A stretch of DNA of 64,000 bases from assembly GCA_947496145.1 (NCBI GenBank), contig CANMBS010000011.1:56742-120741 (forward strand). Reading direction: 5' to 3'. The stretch comes from an uncultured Pseudovibrio sp. Its GTDB lineage: Bacteria; Pseudomonadota; Alphaproteobacteria; Rhizobiales; Stappiaceae. The translations under genes and the position numbers were made by a program. Of the stretch, positions 9,747 to 17,624 are shown piece by piece. Within the stretch, counting starts at the first letter, position 1; every line of letters starts with the position of its first letter. The notes beneath the pieces are model-generated. The model saw only the letters and a program-made list of their open reading frames with translations. It was not told where the DNA came from and searched no databases.

Positions 9747-10496
9747 TTAAAGAACGCCAGCTTCGTTTTTGAGCTTGTCAACCAGCTCATCAACGGAAGC
9801 AACTTTAACGCCCGCTTTGCGTGCTTCTGGCTCAGCAGTATTCAGAACCTTCAGGCGAGGTGCGGAGTCGACGCCGTAGTCTGCGAGAGTCTTCTCAGCA
9901 ATAGGCTTTTTCTTTGCCTTCATGATGTTTGGCAGAGAGGCATAGCGCGGCTCGTTCAAGCGCAGATCGGTAGTAACAATCGCTGGCATGTTGAGCTTCA
10001 CAGTTTGCAGGCCGCCATCGATTTCGCGGGTGACATCTACAGTATTGTCGCCGAGGTCAACCTTGGATGCGAATGTGCCCTGAGCCCAGCCGAGAAGAGC
10101 TGCAAGCATCTGGCCTGTCTGGTTGCAATCATCATCGATGGCCTGTTTGCCGAGGATGACAAGACCTGGCTCTTCCTCTTCAACAATACCTTTGAGCGCC
10201 TTAGCTACTGCGAGCGGTTCAATAGTATCGTCGGTCTGGACCAGAATACCGCGGTCAGCGCCCATTGCGAGGCCAGTGCGGATGGTCTCAGTTGCTTGTT
10301 TAGGGCCAATGGAAACAACAACAATTTCAGTTGCTTTACCAGCTTCTTTTAGTCGGAGTGCCTCTTCAACGGCAATTTCGTCGAATGGGTTCATGGACAT
10401 TTTGACGTTAGCAAGTTCAACGCCAGACCCGTCCGCCTTCACGCGAACTTTTACGTTATAGTCAACGACCCGTTTCACGGGCACGATAATTTTCAT
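9747..10496 (-). CDS. etfB: Electron transfer flavoprotein beta subunit
   Basis: This 249-aa subunit binds AMP and carries the recognition loop for partner dehydrogenases. Conserved segments include [18 protein letters not shown] at the N-terminus, [16 protein letters not shown], and the [21 protein letters not shown] signature. It is the first gene of the etfB-etfA(-hbd) transcription unit; the promoter should lie in 10497-10778. A GGAGG stands about 11-15 nt before the ATG. Confidence 0.97.
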   Translation of the reverse strand: MKIIVPVKRVVDYNVKVRVKADGSGVELANVKMSMNPFDEIAVEEALRLKEAGKATEIVVVSIGPKQATETIRTGLAMGADRGILVQTDDTIEPLAVAKALKGIVEEEEPGLVILGKQAIDDDCNQTGQMLAALLGWAQGTFASKVDLGDNTVDVTREIDGGLQTVKLNMPAIVTTDLRLNEPRYASLPNIMKAKKKPIAEKTLADYGVDSAPRLKVLNTAEPEARKAGVKVASVDELVDKLKNEAGVL

Positions 10497-10778
10497 GTTC
10501 CTAGAACCTCCACTAGAAAAACAGGGGAGTTTGTGCTGTAACCTTATGGTGTAAGCACACTTTCCACCGGGCTACCAGAGCCAAAGGGAATGCGCATTGC
10601 ATTGCAATTGTGGGGACCGTAGTGAGCTATTTTGAGGCTGTCAATGATTGCTTAGGGTAAATAAGTATCGGGTTTCAACCAATGTATAAGACCTTTAGAC
10701 TTTAAGGTGTAGTCAGTTGTCTATAGATGTGGATGGCTTACCTATTGGTCAATCATTTTGCAGCACGCCAGCAAACCA

Positions 10779-11354
10779 CTATCTGTTTTCACCGGGGACC
10801 CATAATACATCACCCTGACTCTTTTGATTAGCGTAGCGAGAGGCGACGAAGAAGAGGTCGGAAAGGCGGTTAAGGTATTGTAATGCTTGCTTGTTGACTT
10901 TCTCTTTTTGATAAATAGCTGCAACGAGACGCTCGGCGCGACGGGAGACTGTGCGGGCGTGATGCAAGTGTGTGGCTAGTGCAGTTCCACCCGGTAATAC
11001 AAATGATTTCAATGGTGTAAGCTCAACATTCATCTGATCGATTGCGTCTTCGAGAGCACTTACTTGCGTTTCGGTAATTCGCAGAGGTTCGTAACCTAAG
11101 TCCTTGTCGGTCTCAGGAGTTGCGAGATCTGCGCCGAGATCGAAGAGGTCGTTTTGGATGCGTCCGAGAAGTTCATCAAGCATTGGCATATCGTTGGCAG
11201 CATGGAGGCGAACAATGCCTACGATCGAATTTGTCTCGTCTACGGTTCCGTAGGCTTCGATGCGGGGGTCGTGTTTTTGTCTGCGTTCGCCGCTGCCCAG
11301 AGCGGTGGTGCCGTCGTCGCCAGTTTTTGTGTAGATCTTGTTGAGCGTGACCAT
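10779..11354 (-). CDS. PduO-type ATP:cob(I)alamin adenosyltransferase
   Basis: It transfers the 5'-deoxyadenosyl group of ATP to cob(I)alamin to form coenzyme B12, needed for instance by methylmalonyl-CoA mutase. The PduO/MMAB signature is clear: TKTGDDGTT near residue 9, RIEAYGTVDE near 31, RTVSRRAERL near 133 and LNRLSDLFFVASRYAN near 158. The length is 191 aa. Human MMAB and bacterial PduO differ in sequence from CobA/BtuR, so the name cobA would be wrong. It is followed (in transcription order) by a 282-bp spacer and then etfB. The HIG1-like gene is 21 bp upstream, suggesting co-transcription. No cobalamin riboswitch is visible. Confidence 0.93.
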   Translation of the reverse strand: MVTLNKIYTKTGDDGTTALGSGERRQKHDPRIEAYGTVDETNSIVGIVRLHAANDMPMLDELLGRIQNDLFDLGADLATPETDKDLGYEPLRITETQVSALEDAIDQMNVELTPLKSFVLPGGTALATHLHHARTVSRRAERLVAAIYQKEKVNKQALQYLNRLSDLFFVASRYANQKSQGDVLWVPGENR

Positions 11355-11375
11355 TTTCTACCAATTCTGAATGTG

Positions 11376-11570
11376 TCAGGAGGTGCTTGCTGAGTAAACA
11401 GCAAGCATAATCAAGATGATAGCCGCAAACTGCAGAAGAACGCGATATCTCATCAGTTTTTGTGAGCGATTAGGATCGCCGTTGCGCATCATGTTCCACA
11501 GGCCAAGACCAAGAACTAAAGCAACAGCCAGAAGAGCAAAGGGAACAAGAGTTGCTGCAATACCGCTCAT
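11376..11570 (-). CDS. HIG1-domain (twin transmembrane) small protein
   Basis: This 64-aa protein has two membrane helices (about residues 6-26 and 44-61) joined by the conserved HIG1 loop containing NMMRNGDPNRSQKLMRYRVLLQ. HIG1-type proteins in mitochondria assist respiratory complex III/IV assembly under low oxygen; bacterial members are less studied. The ATG at 11570 is preceded by TTGGAG, so I prefer it to the TTG 12 nt upstream. It lies directly upstream of the adenosyltransferase, an arrangement often seen in alphaproteobacteria. Confidence 0.85.
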   Translation of the reverse strand: MSGIAATLVPFALLAVALVLGLGLWNMMRNGDPNRSQKLMRYRVLLQFAAIILIMLAVYSASTS

Positions 11571-11610
11571 AAAAATCTCCAATAATCGAGTATAGATACT
11601 AGGTATTTTA

Positions 11611-12141
11611 TTAGTTTAGCACCACAATAGAGGTATTGAGGAGTGCTGCAAAGCTAATCCATAGGAGGTATGGCAGGTAGAGCAAGGCGGCGTAGGTTTG
11701 GGACCTTTGAAAGAGCCGGAACGTGAAAAAGCTGACTGCGAGCAAGAGGATAAGTATCGTTAAGCCGAGGGCAGGATTTTGCTGTCCAAAAAATGCCCAG
11801 GACCAAATGCCATTAAGAAACAGCAGGATAACGAAAGTTATCTGGATACTTGTTTTTCTGGGCAGCGGTGTGCCTTGTTTGATATCTTCCCGCTGGAATT
11901 CTGTTGCAAGCCAAACGCTCACTGCCAGTAATGCGTAAAGAACTGACCAGACGGGTGCGAAGACCCAGTCTGGTGGGTTGAAGTCTGGTTTGGTAAGAGA
12001 GGCATACCATTCCGGAATTGCCGGTGCGGTGACAATACCGCCGTAAGCTGCTGTTGCGTAACATAAAAGTCCCCATCCAACCAGACGGCTCCAGACTGTT
12101 CTGTTCTTCAGCTTTGCTTTTGTGGTGTCACTTAAGGGCAC
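11611..12141 (-). CDS. tspO: TspO/MBR family tryptophan-rich sensory protein
   Basis: This five-helix membrane protein binds porphyrins and is linked to oxygen and tetrapyrrole signalling in alphaproteobacteria. Diagnostic segments are WYASLTKPDFNPPDWVF, PVWSVLYALLAVSVWL and LFLNGIWSWAFFG, rich in Trp, plus the final YLLWISFAALLN. I place the start at the GTG at 12141 (176 aa), which has AAGGA with 7-nt spacing. The frame stays open to a TTG at 12198 without a ribosome site. It shares its strand with the HIG1-like and cobalamin genes, 40 bp upstream of the former. Confidence 0.9.
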   Translation of the reverse strand: MPLSDTTKAKLKNRTVWSRLVGWGLLCYATAAYGGIVTAPAIPEWYASLTKPDFNPPDWVFAPVWSVLYALLAVSVWLATEFQREDIKQGTPLPRKTSIQITFVILLFLNGIWSWAFFGQQNPALGLTILILLLAVSFFTFRLFQRSQTYAALLYLPYLLWISFAALLNTSIVVLN

Positions 12142-12319
12142 GAATTTTCCTTTGAACGGTTTTGCGTTGAAATGCGTTTTTGTGCGTTTTTCCTGCAAGA
12201 TTATGCGTTGATCTGTTCTGCATCAGACAAATAACTTCATGTGTTTTATGTCGCTTGCCTTTTTATAAAATATCACGCAACATAATTATGTCGATCATTT
12301 CTCTCTTCAAAGTTTTCCC

Positions 12320-13477
12320 ATGACACAACAAGTTCTGGTTGGCGCTCGCGATGTGAATCTTATTCGCGGTGTCTTCTTTCTTCAACCAATTGCTCTTGGA
12401 GCATGGTTTCCCCGGATTGCGGAAATTCAACAGCGTTTGCAGGTCAGCGAGGGCGAGTTTGCACTTGCTTTGGTTGGGATGCCTGTTGGGCTGCTTTTGA
12501 CGCTGGTGTTTGCCGGGCGACTGACGGAAAAGTTCGGAGCGCGTCAGCTTTTGATGGCGGGACTATTTGGGTTCATCAGCCTGATGCCTCTACCAACCTA
12601 TGCAGAAAGCATTTTACAGCTTTTCCTCTATCTGGCGGTTGCCGGGAGTGCGCTTGCTTTTGTTGAGCTTTGTATGAATGTGATCGCGGATAAGACAGAG
12701 CGCAAAAGCGGTCAGCTGATCATGTCGAGCTGCCATGGCCTGTGGAGCCTTGGGGTGCTGGTGGGAAGTTTGATCAGCTCGGGCTTTTCCTGGATTGGTT
12801 ACAGTCCTTCTGAAAGCCTTTTGATGGTGAGTGGAATGGCATTGCTGCCTGCGCTGCTTACTTCCTATAGCCTGACAGAGGGCAGGGAGCCGGATACTGC
12901 TGAGAAATCCAAGAATGGCTTTCAGATGCCGAATGCTGCGTTGATTGCGGTTTGCTTTTTTGCGTTTGGCATCACGATGACTGAGGGGGCAATTGCGGAC
13001 TGGTCTGCAATTTATGTGAGTGACCTGTTCGACTTGTCAGCAGGTTATGCTGGCATTGCTTACAGCACGTTTGCCCTGACGCTGACTTTTGGGCGCTTAA
13101 CGGGTGACTGGTTGCGCGCTCGTGTTTCTGTGCAGATTGCTGCTGCGGGTATTGTCGTAATTGCCCTTGCTGGCGTGAGTATTCTGGTGCTCTCACCCAA
13201 CTATATGATTTCGCTACTTGGTTTCGGTCTTGTAGGGCTTGGTGTGTCCGGTGGTTTCCCGCTGGCAGTGACTGCCGCCGCTGAAAAGCCGGGCCGCTCT
13301 GCCGCCACAAATGTCGGCCTGATGACTCAAATCGCTCTCGGGGGGTTCCTCGTCGGCCCACTGGTTATCGGCTATGCTGCTGACCACCTCGGCATCCAGG
13401 GGGCCTTCATCCTCATGCTTCCAGCACTTGTGCTGAGTTTGATTTTGAGCCGGTCACTGATTAAGCGGGGGCGATAG
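12320..13477 (+). CDS. Major facilitator superfamily transporter
   Basis: This 385-aa polytopic protein has about 12 hydrophobic segments. The loop between helices 2 and 3 has the MFS motif A form GRLTEKFGARQLL (about residues 64-76), with a related GRLTGDWLRARV in the second half. It resembles the small YbjJ/fucose-permease-like MFS group without a large central loop. The substrate cannot be inferred. The start ATG lacks a clear ribosome site. It is divergent from tspO and is followed by a relic of an AraC gene on the other strand. Confidence 0.88.
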   Translation: MTQQVLVGARDVNLIRGVFFLQPIALGAWFPRIAEIQQRLQVSEGEFALALVGMPVGLLLTLVFAGRLTEKFGARQLLMAGLFGFISLMPLPTYAESILQLFLYLAVAGSALAFVELCMNVIADKTERKSGQLIMSSCHGLWSLGVLVGSLISSGFSWIGYSPSESLLMVSGMALLPALLTSYSLTEGREPDTAEKSKNGFQMPNAALIAVCFFAFGITMTEGAIADWSAIYVSDLFDLSAGYAGIAYSTFALTLTFGRLTGDWLRARVSVQIAAAGIVVIALAGVSILVLSPNYMISLLGFGLVGLGVSGGFPLAVTAAAEKPGRSAATNVGLMTQIALGGFLVGPLVIGYAADHLGIQGAFILMLPALVLSLILSRSLIKRGR

Positions 13478-13532
13478 TTAAAAGCCTGATTTTCTCTGGA
13501 GTTTTGGTAGGCTGCACCCCTTTTGTTACAGT

Positions 13533-13690
13533 TAACCAGCATCGTGTTTTTGCTTGCGAAATTGTGCTGGAGAGCAGGGGGATATCCGTTCGAACTCCCG
13601 GTAAAATGCGATCATGTGAGAAAGCCTGACTGCTTTCACGCATTTCTGCGCTCTTGTTTGTTGCTTGAAACAGTAATGACAGATTATTAC
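13533..13690 (-). pseudogene. Decayed 3' end of an AraC-family regulator gene
   Basis: Reading the minus strand gives QSGFLT, a TGA where the intact gene has CGC (Arg), a 1-nt deletion, then FYREFERISPCSPAQFRKQKHD followed shortly by TAA. This matches the C-terminus of the intact AraC protein encoded at 15236-16279 (QSGFLTRSNFYREFERL...CSPTQFRKQN). Weaker similarity extends upstream to about 13690 with small indels. Only about 45 C-terminal codons remain. It is a relic, not a working gene. It lies beyond the stop of the first Sel1 gene, so that gene is flanked on both sides by AraC 3' sequence. Confidence 0.8.
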
Positions 13691-13735
13691 GCTTCGGTGT
13701 GGTCTTGCTGTGTAATAGAGTTTTACGGTGTTGGT

Positions 13736-15001
13736 TCAGTCCTGCTGTAGGCCGTTCATGTCTTCTAGGCGGCGTTTTGCAATATCATTGCCATTATCGG
13801 CTGCCTTGCGGTACCACCGCTCTGCTTGGCTATAGTCCTGCGTGACGCCCAGGCCTTTATGATATACAGTACCGAGATTGTTTTGTGCGTCAGCGTAATC
13901 CTGCTCGGCTGCAAGCCTAAACCACTTAACCGCTTTGGCGTAGTCCTGCGGTAAGCCTTTTCCTAAATAGTATAATACTCCAAGGCTATTTTGTGCGTTG
14001 GGGATGCCCTGTTCTGCGGCATGTCTGTACCAATTCGCGGCCTCGGTGTAGTCCTGAGATACGCCTTGTCCATCTCTATATAGTAACCCTAAATTGTATT
14101 GCGCGTTGGGGTTGCCTTGCTCTGCGGCAAGTTTGAGCCATTTTGCCGTCTCGGCGTAATCCTGCGGTAAGCCTTGCCCTCTCTGATAAAGTCCCCCAAG
14201 ATTGTATTGAGCATCAGCGTAACCCTGCTCTGCAGCAAGTCTGTACCATTTTGCCGCTTTCACGTAATCCAGCAGTACGCCTTTCCCCTCTTGATATAGT
14301 ATCCCCATATTGTATTGCGCGTTGGGGTTGCCTTGCTCTGCGGCAAGTCTGAACCATTTTGCCGCTTCGATGTGGTCTTGCTGTACGCCTTGTCCTTCGA
14401 GGTATAGTATCCCTAAATTATTTTGTGCGAGGTAATTTCCTGCCTCCGCTGCGTGTTGGTACCATGTTGCCGCTTCAACGTAGTCCTGCGGTACGCCTTG
14501 CCCTCTTTGATAAAGTCCCCCGAGATTATTCTGAGCCGTCGCATTTCCCTGCAGAGCAGCGAGTCTGTACCACTTGGCGGCTTCGACGTAGTCCTGCGGT
14601 ATGCCTTGCCCAAAGTGGTATAATACCCCGAAGTTGTTTTGTGCTCTGAAATGTCCCTGCTCGGCAGAAAGTTTGTACCATTTTGCCGCTTCGACGTAAT
14701 CCTGCGGTACGCCTTGTCCAAATTGGTATAGTCGTCCGAGATTGTTTTGTGCGAGAGCATATCCTTGCTCAGCAGAGAGGCGATACCATTTTGCAGCTTC
14801 GATGTAGCTTTGTGGTACGTATTCTCCCGTGGCGAAGGCGGAGCCGAGTTGAAATTGAGAATGGGGATCGCCTTGCACATTGGCCTGAATCGCAGCCCGA
14901 ATAGTGTTTATTAAACTGAAACTATATGCGGGAGTAAGGAATAGATTTGGTGTCAGAAAAACTAAAACCGCCAGGCTCAAATTTAAAAGCCGTAACTGCA
15001 T
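13736..15001 (-). CDS. Secreted Sel1-repeat protein (copy 1)
   Basis: The 421-aa product begins with a signal peptide (MQLRLLNLSLAVLVFLTPNL, cleavage near residue 28) and consists of ten tandem Sel1-like repeats of 36 residues. The consensus is AQNNLGxLYxxGQGVPQDYxEAAKWYRLAAEQGN. Such repeats form alpha-alpha superhelices for protein-protein contacts, often in the periplasm. I chose the ATG at 15001 because AGGA precedes it and because it matches the paralogue at 20619-21794. The upstream 130 bp are also shared with the paralogue. The AraC gene upstream on the same strand ends 234 bp before the start. No partner protein can be named. Confidence 0.9.
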   Translation of the reverse strand: MQLRLLNLSLAVLVFLTPNLFLTPAYSFSLINTIRAAIQANVQGDPHSQFQLGSAFATGEYVPQSYIEAAKWYRLSAEQGYALAQNNLGRLYQFGQGVPQDYVEAAKWYKLSAEQGHFRAQNNFGVLYHFGQGIPQDYVEAAKWYRLAALQGNATAQNNLGGLYQRGQGVPQDYVEAATWYQHAAEAGNYLAQNNLGILYLEGQGVQQDHIEAAKWFRLAAEQGNPNAQYNMGILYQEGKGVLLDYVKAAKWYRLAAEQGYADAQYNLGGLYQRGQGLPQDYAETAKWLKLAAEQGNPNAQYNLGLLYRDGQGVSQDYTEAANWYRHAAEQGIPNAQNSLGVLYYLGKGLPQDYAKAVKWFRLAAEQDYADAQNNLGTVYHKGLGVTQDYSQAERWYRKAADNGNDIAKRRLEDMNGLQQD

Positions 15002-15101
15002 GTCTACTTTTCCTAAAACTGTAATGCCCAAGGTAGTAACGGTAATTCATAGCTTGGAATTATCACTAGTGTTGGCGGCAATAAGCAAAATTGAGAGCTG
15101 G

Positions 15102-15130
15102 TAGATATATCAATTGCGGCCAGTATTCAA
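15102..15130 (-). promoter_or_regulatory. Putative sigma-70-type promoter of Sel1 copy 1
   Basis: On the minus strand TTGAAT (15125-15130) and TATCTA (15102-15107) are separated by exactly 17 nt. The paralogous gene has TTGAAT and TATCTG at the same spacing and the same distance from its start. Conservation between diverged copies supports function. The predicted 5' leader is about 95 nt. Confidence 0.55.
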
Positions 15131-15235
15131 CCTTAGGGTGCTCCGGATGTTTTGGCAGTTTGAAGTATGAGATTTAGCTTAGTATGCTTAAATGTTTGCC
15201 AAAATTTAACTTAAACTACATGGTTTAACGATCAC

Positions 15236-16279
15236 CTAGAAATCATCATGGTTATTAGTTGCTTTGTTTTGCTTGCGGAATTGTGTTGGTGAGCAGGTGT
15301 AGAGGCGTTCGAACTCGCGGTAGAAGTTGGAGCGGGTCAGGAAGCCTGATTGTTCTAGGACGTTTTTTACGCTCAGACTGGTGGTTTCCAGAAGTGTTGC
15401 TGCATGGGTGAGGCGCATGTTGTTGACGTATTGCGAGACATTCAGGCCCTGAGTTTGGTTGATCGCTTCAGAGAGTGTGCGTGCCGGGACATGAAGGCGG
15501 CGGGCGAGGCGGTCCAGTGTTAGCTCTGTATCGAGATAGAGCTGCTTCTCTATGAGGAGCGAGCGAGCCTCTTTCTCCAGTGTTACATAGGTTTCCTCAG
15601 GTTCAGTGATTACTGGCTTTGGCAATGGGGTGGTTTGCCGGGTGTTCTTAAAGAACATAAAAATCACCGTGACGAGTCCAGCAAGAATAACCACTGAACC
15701 TACAGATATAAGCGAAATAGCTTCCTGTGGGCGTCGCATGGCGAAATAGATTGCGATGATCAGGTCAACAACTGACATGAGGAAGAGCATGCCTGCCGCC
15801 CACGCAATCCAGTTTTGAATCTGAGTTGCCATACCAATGGGAGCCAGTGCGATCTGGTCTTCACCGCGTCTCCAGTAAATCAACAAAGACACAGAATAGA
15901 ACAGGTAGCTTGCGCTGATCAGCAGGTCGATCAGCATCAAATTTTCAGGCCAGACCTGAAATGCAAAAACTACAAGAGTTGCTGCTCCCAGATGTACTGA
16001 GGCCATCTGCATGACCCGTCTTGCAGTGTAAAAGAATGCCGAGAATCCCAAAAACACAACGGGGCCGACAAACATGGGAATAGCTCTTTGAAGTGCTGAG
16101 AGTTGCTCAAATCCATAGCCAAAACGCAGCCCTGTCAGGAGTGTGCCCAGTGCAATTATGGCGAAGGTCACGGTGAAGAAAACACGTGCCAGCGCGTTAT
16201 CTGAGCTGGCTTGCCACACCAGAACGCAGGCAATCGCAGAGAGTGCAAAGGCTAGAATTGGCAGAGGCAAACTCAACAT
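15236..16279 (-). CDS. Membrane-bound AraC-family transcriptional regulator
   Basis: The N-terminal 210 residues form about seven hydrophobic helices, and the C-terminal 110 residues form an AraC/XylS double helix-turn-helix domain ending in SGFLTRSNFYREFERLYTCSP. Membrane AraC regulators of this layout probably sense a signal in or near the membrane. The ATG at 16279 gives 347 aa; the frame continues to a TTG at 16321 without a ribosome site. AGGAC stands 14 nt before the chosen start, rather far. A relic of the same 3' end lies at 13533-13690. It is divergent from the hydrolase gene at 16419, a possible target. Confidence 0.85.
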   Translation of the reverse strand: MLSLPLPILAFALSAIACVLVWQASSDNALARVFFTVTFAIIALGTLLTGLRFGYGFEQLSALQRAIPMFVGPVVFLGFSAFFYTARRVMQMASVHLGAATLVVFAFQVWPENLMLIDLLISASYLFYSVSLLIYWRRGEDQIALAPIGMATQIQNWIAWAAGMLFLMSVVDLIIAIYFAMRRPQEAISLISVGSVVILAGLVTVIFMFFKNTRQTTPLPKPVITEPEETYVTLEKEARSLLIEKQLYLDTELTLDRLARRLHVPARTLSEAINQTQGLNVSQYVNNMRLTHAATLLETTSLSVKNVLEQSGFLTRSNFYREFERLYTCSPTQFRKQNKATNNHDDF

Positions 16280-16418
16280 AGGTGCGTTTTGTGTCCTGTT
16301 TTCCGTTTGGTTTGTCCTCAATCAGTTTTGAGGACAGCTCTGGAGGTGCCCAACTCTTGCTTTTTAGAGAGCGATTTTGAAGTTGGAAAGCATCAATCTG
16401 CAAACCGGAGTTTTTCAA

Positions 16419-17459
16419 ATGAAGTTTTTTAGGCCCATCGGTGTGATGATGGCAATGATGATGACTGCCGCCGGAGCTCTTGCTGGCTCTTATGAAACGG
16501 GGCTGAGGCAACTGAGTATTCAGGATTTAAAGGGAGATCGTCACATTGATGGTTTTCTTTGGTATCCAACCAGTGAGCGTGAGGGGAAAAAGCGGGCGCA
16601 TGGGAATGTGGTTTGGGAGCCGATTATGGTTATTCCTGATGCGGCTCCAGCAGCAGGTAAAAGGCCGCTCGTTGTTTTGTCTCATGGGATGTTTGGTAAT
16701 ACGCGTAATCAGGCGTGGCTTGCAAGGAAACTCACTCAGGAGGGGTATATCGTTGCTGCTATCAATCATCCGGGCACCTCGACCTTACAACGTGATCCGA
16801 AACACCGACGTGAACTTTGGCAGAGGCAGAAAGATATCTCGCGCACAATTGATCATGTGATGGCTTTGGAAAGTATTGGGGTGCAGGTTAATCCTGATCG
16901 GATTTTTATGGCCGGGCATTCGCTTGGCGGTTTTACAGCAGTAGCTCTTGCTGGTGGGCGTTTCGATCCGCAGCGCGTTGATGCTTCTTGTGAAGTGCAG
17001 CCGGAAGATGTCATTTGTGACATGCTTAATGATTGGGATGTTGCGAAAACGCCTGAAGACAGAATTGAAATGGCGAAAGACCTATCTGATCCGCGCATTG
17101 CCGGTTTTGTGGTGTTTGATCTGGGGGGAACACAGACATTTTCTCCAGAAAGTTTGAGGGCGATAGACCGACCGATGTTTGTGATCGGAGCGCCCATGGA
17201 CATTCGGGGCTTAAATCTGGATGTTGAGTCGCGTGCATTGCGTGATGCGCTTTCTGAGGGCGTCGTTCGCTATTTGGAACCCAAGACACTGGCACATTTT
17301 GATTTTCTGGGTGTATGTACAGAGCGTGCGCTTGATCTTTTGAAAGAAGAAGAGCCGGATGATGCGTTTGTGTGCATTAACGGGCAGGATGAACGCAGGG
17401 CAGAACATGAGATGATTGGTGAAGAAGTAATGGAGTTTCTTGCTGGCATTGGCAACTGA
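16419..17459 (+). CDS. Secreted alpha/beta hydrolase (dienelactone hydrolase/PAF-acetylhydrolase-like)
   Basis: A signal peptide (MKFFRPIGVMMAMMMTAAGALA) precedes an alpha/beta-hydrolase fold. The oxyanion strand VVLSHGMFGNTRNQ and the nucleophile elbow GHSLGG (Ser168) are clear. A probable catalytic His lies at 293 (LAHFDFLG). The layout resembles COG4188 predicted dienelactone hydrolases. The enzyme likely acts on an ester in the periplasm or outside; the substrate is unknown. I chose the ATG at 16419 because CCGGAG precedes it and the signal peptide begins there; an ATG-less extension to 16377 is less likely. It is divergent from the membrane AraC gene. Confidence 0.87.
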   Translation: MKFFRPIGVMMAMMMTAAGALAGSYETGLRQLSIQDLKGDRHIDGFLWYPTSEREGKKRAHGNVVWEPIMVIPDAAPAAGKRPLVVLSHGMFGNTRNQAWLARKLTQEGYIVAAINHPGTSTLQRDPKHRRELWQRQKDISRTIDHVMALESIGVQVNPDRIFMAGHSLGGFTAVALAGGRFDPQRVDASCEVQPEDVICDMLNDWDVAKTPEDRIEMAKDLSDPRIAGFVVFDLGGTQTFSPESLRAIDRPMFVIGAPMDIRGLNLDVESRALRDALSEGVVRYLEPKTLAHFDFLGVCTERALDLLKEEEPDDAFVCINGQDERRAEHEMIGEEVMEFLAGIGN

Positions 17460-17470
17460 AGCTGCTTTTT

Positions 17471-17495
17471 CAGAGGGGTGTCTATCACTCCTCTG
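17471..17495 (+). terminator. Hairpin after the hydrolase gene
   Basis: CAGAGGGGTG and CACTCCTCTG form a 10-bp stem with one G-T pair and a 5-nt loop, 11 nt after the hydrolase stop. The T-run is short (AGTTT). The 3' arm and its flank resemble sequence after the helicase gene and the end of the SDR gene. Confidence 0.5.
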
Positions 17496-17624
17496 AGTTT
17501 GCTGATTATTGATGATGGCAGGTGGTGCTTTTGTTGAGGTGGCCTTTTGTTGTTTTTGTTGAGAAATAAGTGAAAGCTGTCACATTTATCGGAGTTCACA
17601 CTCCACGGAATCTATTGGGTTTAA

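Noticed and set aside
13736..15001. Regular 108-bp spaced repeats that could suggest a CRISPR or tandem DNA repeat
   Set aside because: The period is 36 codons and the repeats encode Sel1 units; they vary at synonymous positions and have no spacers.
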